Part shown: piece by piece, positions 61,350 through 64,000 of the stretch | How the letters are laid out: every line of letters starts with the position of its first letter | Position numbering within the stretch: the stretch's first letter is position 1 | Source: Streptacidiphilus rugosus AM-16 | Lineage (GTDB): Bacteria > Actinomycetota > Actinomycetes > Streptomycetales > Streptomycetaceae | DNA length: 64,000 bases | Assembly: GCF_000744655.1 (NCBI RefSeq) | Contig: NZ_JQMJ01000004.1 | Span: 4,836,001 to 4,900,000 of the forward strand | Direction: 5' to 3' | Translations under genes and position numbers: made by a program | Notes under the pieces: model-generated | Databases searched by the model: none | What the model was told of the DNA's origin: nothing | What the model saw: only the letters and a program-made list of their open reading frames with translations

Positions 61350-62603
61350 TCAGGCGACGCTCAGGCAGCCACCCGGGTCGTCGCCGTCATCGGGCTCGGA
61401 CTCGCCCAGCGCTGCGTCCAGCGCACTGGCCAGCGTGTCGACCGCATCGTCGGACGCGTACTTGAGCAGGTGCCCGTAGATGTTGAGGGTGGTGGCGAGA
61501 GTGGAGTGCCGCAGTGTCTTGGAGACCACGCCCAGCGGCACCCCTTGCATGATCATGATGGTCGCCGCGGTGTGCCGCAGGTCGTGCACGCCGATCAGCG
61601 GCACCTCCGCCTCGGCCGACCTGCGCCGCAGTTGGTCCAGCACGTACTGCGGGCGCAGTGGCGCGCCGTCCACGGTCCCGAACACCAGCCCTTCCAAGGG
61701 CGACCCAGGCGGGAGCAACGTGGCCTGGTGGCAGGCTTGCCGCTCGAGGGCGGCGATCACCCGGGGCGACAGGCTCACCCAGTTCCGGCTTGCTGTCGTC
61801 TTCGGCGGGCCCAGATGCAGTTCGTTGTTGCCGACCGCAGCCAGAGTCCAGCGCACGAACGCCTTGCGCTCCATGAAGTGCACGTCCGACCAGTGCAGGG
61901 CCATCGCCTCGCCGCGGCGCAGTCCGGTGCCCAGGATCAGCTCGAACAGGTTCCACAGCTGGTCGGCGTAGTGGAGCTGGTTGTGGTGCAGGAACCTCGC
62001 GGCCTGGGCCGGGTCCCAGCACTCGCGCTCCGGTGAGGCCGGCCGTGCCGTGATCGCGTGACGCGCCGGGTTGTAGGGGAGCCGCCGGGAGCGCACCGCG
62101 TGGCTCAGGGCGCTGCTGAGGGTGGCGCTGATCCGGTAGACCGTCACCTGCCCGCGCCCCTTGAGCCGCTCGCCGGTCGCCCACTCCTCGATATGGCGCC
62201 CGCGCAGGTCGATCAGCCGCATCCTGCCGAACGCCGGAATCAAGTCATCGTGGACGTAAGCCCGGTAGTTCGCGATTGTGGACGACTTCAGCGTGTGCTC
62301 CTTCAGCGCGAGCCACTCCCGCAAGAACCCGGCCACCGTCACCCGCGGATCCTCCAGCACCCCCGTCCGCTCCGCTGCCAAGAACACCCGCAGTGCATCC
62401 CACGCATCCGCCTCGCCGAGATAGCCGCCGCGACGCCGCGTGTGACGCCTCCCGTCCCGCGACGGAACATCCACCGCATACGTCCACACGCCATGCGCGT
62501 CATCAGCGGCCAGTCGCGGACACGATGCCCCCAACTGCCCGCCGTCCCCACCTCGGCACCCGCAACGCCGGTACACCCGCCCACGAGCCCCACCGCCGGT
62601 CAT
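61350..62603 (-). CDS. int: tyrosine recombinase (phage-type integrase)
   Basis: This 417-aa integrase has an N-terminal Cys-rich arm-binding part (RRCGCRGGDGGQLGASCPRL), a SAM-like core-binding domain (LKSSTIANYRAYVHDDLIPA) and a catalytic domain with Arg near 228 (LGTGLRRGEAMALHW), HDLRHTAATIM (about 335), then LRHSTLATTLNIYGHLLKYA with the nucleophile Tyr near 378. ATG 62603 has GGGGAG upstream. It is the likely user of the tRNA-Pro att repeats. Confidence 0.92.
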   Translation of the reverse strand: MTGGGARGRVYRRCGCRGGDGGQLGASCPRLAADDAHGVWTYAVDVPSRDGRRHTRRRGGYLGEADAWDALRVFLAAERTGVLEDPRVTVAGFLREWLALKEHTLKSSTIANYRAYVHDDLIPAFGRMRLIDLRGRHIEEWATGERLKGRGQVTVYRISATLSSALSHAVRSRRLPYNPARHAITARPASPERECWDPAQAARFLHHNQLHYADQLWNLFELILGTGLRRGEAMALHWSDVHFMERKAFVRWTLAAVGNNELHLGPPKTTASRNWVSLSPRVIAALERQACHQATLLPPGSPLEGLVFGTVDGAPLRPQYVLDQLRRRSAEAEVPLIGVHDLRHTAATIMIMQGVPLGVVSKTLRHSTLATTLNIYGHLLKYASDDAVDTLASALDAALGESEPDDGDDPGGCLSVA

Positions 62604-62829
62604 GAAGACAACTCCCCTCGAAGTGATCACAAAGGGACAAGTGCCCGGCAAGCCACCATACGATCACCCAGCCCGGCCCGGCGCGCGAAGCTCTCACCAG
62701 CGCAAACACCAATGCGACCGCGCGTCGGAGCACCCCTGGCCCTTTTTCGGTTCGGCTGGGCCTCGGCCGGGACGCCCGCCGGTGTAACGACGGTCAGGCG
62801 AGGTCACCGGCACGTGACTGAAGGCGCGT

Positions 62830-63408
62830 GATCTGGATTTGGGGATCAGGCGGGTGCAGCACTCAACGAGTTCAACCTGACCACCGTCCCCCAACGGCGC
62901 CATCGACGCCCTCGACGTCGACCAGGCCGTCGCGACCTTGTCGGCGATCCGTCCGAAGGCCGCCGAGATCCTCGAACTGTACGGAGTGAACCAGCCCGGG
63001 ACCACGGCCGGGCAAGCCTTGACCCAGGCGCAAACGGACCTGACGTTCCGCTTGCCCGCACGGCGGGTGGCCGCCGCCCACCAGGGCCGCACCCACTTCT
63101 ACGAGTTCGGCTGGCGATCTCCTGCCCTCGGCGGAAGGCTCGGCGCCTGCCACAGCCTCATCCTGCCGTTCATGTTCAACACCTTGTCCCTCGACACCGG
63201 CCCGGACCGCATGGCGGGCCCGAACCCGCCGCAAGAGCTTGCCGAGCGTGTTCACCGGGCCTGGATCGACTTCGCCACCACAAGGGACCCGGGCTGGCCC
63301 GAATACGGCCCCGACCGCCAGTTGATGTGGCTGGACACCCCCAGCACCACTCGCCCCGACGACGTGCCGTGGGCCAACGTCGAGCGCTTCGAACCCACCC
63401 GGGCATAG
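62830..63408 (+). pseudogene. C-terminal half of a type B carboxylesterase
   Basis: The frame encodes AAHQGRTHFYEFGWRSPALG, LGACHSLILPFMFNTLS, PPQELAERVHRAWIDFATT and LMWLDTPSTTRPDDVPW. These match the end of para-nitrobenzyl-esterase-like proteins, including the catalytic-His region ACHSLILPF. The GxSxG nucleophile half is missing and no start exists near 62830, so it is a 5' truncated remnant. Truncation adjoins the integrase, suggesting integration or deletion cut it. Confidence 0.75.
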
Positions 63409-63687
63409 AGTTCCGTCTGGACGTCGGGCTCAACTACCGCTGCCCGTCCACGAATCGCCAACGGGCAAGTGTCGTCTCGAAGGGCTCCCAAAACCCGGAA
63501 TACGGCGAGGATGCCCAGCCTGACCCGATGGTACGTGGGGCATCCGGGCAACCCGGTCGGTCAACGCCGTCACGGCCGACGGGCCGAACGCACCACACCG
63601 CAGAGATCAATCTCCCAGAAGGCCTCACTCGCGTGAACACGGTGGGTGAACGCCACGCACCGGCACCTTCGGGCAGTCCGCCCTGCC

Positions 63688-64000
63688 TCAGAACCCGGGC
63701 ATCTGGAAGTCGTTGAAGAACCACAGCGCGCTCGTGTACCAGATGACGACGACCGCGACCACCAGGAGACCGCCGGCGAGCGGCAGAAGCCATCCGACCC
63801 GCAGCCGGGAGCGAACGAACACCACCTTGGCCGCGAACGCGCCGTAGAAGAAGCAGGCGGAGAGGGAATGGACGGCCGCTCGCACAGGAGTGAGTTCGAC
63901 ACCATAGGTCTGAACGCAGTGGACGGTGATGGGGATCGTGCCGAGGAACACGAGGGCACCGACCACCCGGTGTGCGCGCGGAACGGCCTTCGGTACCGTC
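63688..64000 (-). CDS. DUF6529-like membrane protein (5' partial)
   Basis: The frame is open to the right edge (upstream TVPKAVPRAHRV), so the start lies outside. The visible part has about three transmembrane helices (VGALVFLGTIPITVHCVQTY, VHSLSACFFYGAFAAKVVFV, GGLLVVAVVVIWYTSALWFF) and ends at 63688. Conserved His residues in HRVVG and VHC resemble haem-coordinating membrane cytochrome-like proteins of the DUF6529 group; this is a family recollection, not a search result. Confidence 0.72.
   Translation of the reverse strand, partial: TVPKAVPRAHRVVGALVFLGTIPITVHCVQTYGVELTPVRAAVHSLSACFFYGAFAAKVVFVRSRLRVGWLLPLAGGLLVVAVVVIWYTSALWFFNDFQMPGF

Noticed and set aside
59916..62036. Plus-strand open frame of about 706 codons over the integrase
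   Set aside because: The minus strand encodes a tyrosine recombinase with all catalytic residues. The plus reading is noise.

Overview
The window is GC-rich DNA (roughly 70 percent or more, third positions nearly all G or C) with Streptomyces-type ribosome binding sites, GTG/TTG starts and actinobacterial families (GAF-ANTAR regulators, STAS/SigB-type partner-switching proteins, DUF5994, CsbD, PRC-barrel, TAT lipoproteins). A member of Streptomycetaceae or a close relative is the best guess; genus is not resolvable. No rRNA, complete tRNA or CRISPR array was seen.

Layout. (1) 1-16.2 kb is one end of an integrative/conjugative element. A tightly coupled minus-strand operon encodes a VirB2-like pilin, a TrbL/VirB6-like membrane protein, a PrgI-family protein, a VirB4 ATPase, a VirD4/TraG coupling ATPase and a replication-relaxation protein, and continues off the left edge. 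Plus-strand cargo follows: a lipoprotein, a degenerate methyltransferase paralogue, an amino-methyltransferase, a C5-cytosine methyltransferase, a secreted protein, an excisionase-like HTH protein and a tyrosine integrase. (2) 16.9-53.5 kb is an accessory region with stress, signalling and cell-envelope genes, many duplicated or decaying. It holds a SpoIIE phosphatase remnant split by a 138-bp MITE, two DUF5994 genes with a shared leader, two ferritin-like genes, two cupredoxin plus membrane-protein pairs, three STAS proteins, two GAF/ANTAR proteins, TetR regulators with clear operators, a SigB/F-type sigma factor beside a frameshifted RsbW-like ATPase, a CHRD-like protein with a sortase, a desaturase with a region-2-only sigma-like protein, a flotillin-like protein, a truncated aquaporin, hemolysin III, and IS110, rve-type and IS630 sequences. 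(3) 53.8-59.7 kb is bracketed by two identical 40-bp copies of the 3' half of a tRNA-Pro(GGG) gene, each followed by a hairpin. Inside are a TetR remnant, a TetR/NmrA-like divergent pair with operators, a complete IS701 element with terminal inverted repeats and a CTAG target duplication, and a secreted beta-helix protein. (4) 59.7-62.7 kb has a conserved unknown protein and a second tyrosine integrase, the likely user of the tRNA-Pro sites. (5) The right edge has an esterase remnant and a DUF6529-like membrane protein.

How the genes fit together. The left module would build a mating channel and protect or mark transferred DNA by methylation. The middle region looks like a partner-switching stress network (phosphatase, STAS antagonists, ATPase anti-sigma, sigma factor) with its likely output genes (CsbD, PRC-barrel, small membrane proteins), but several key members are broken. 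At least ten genes carry single-base frameshifts. This may be real decay, but uncorrected sequencing errors must be excluded first.
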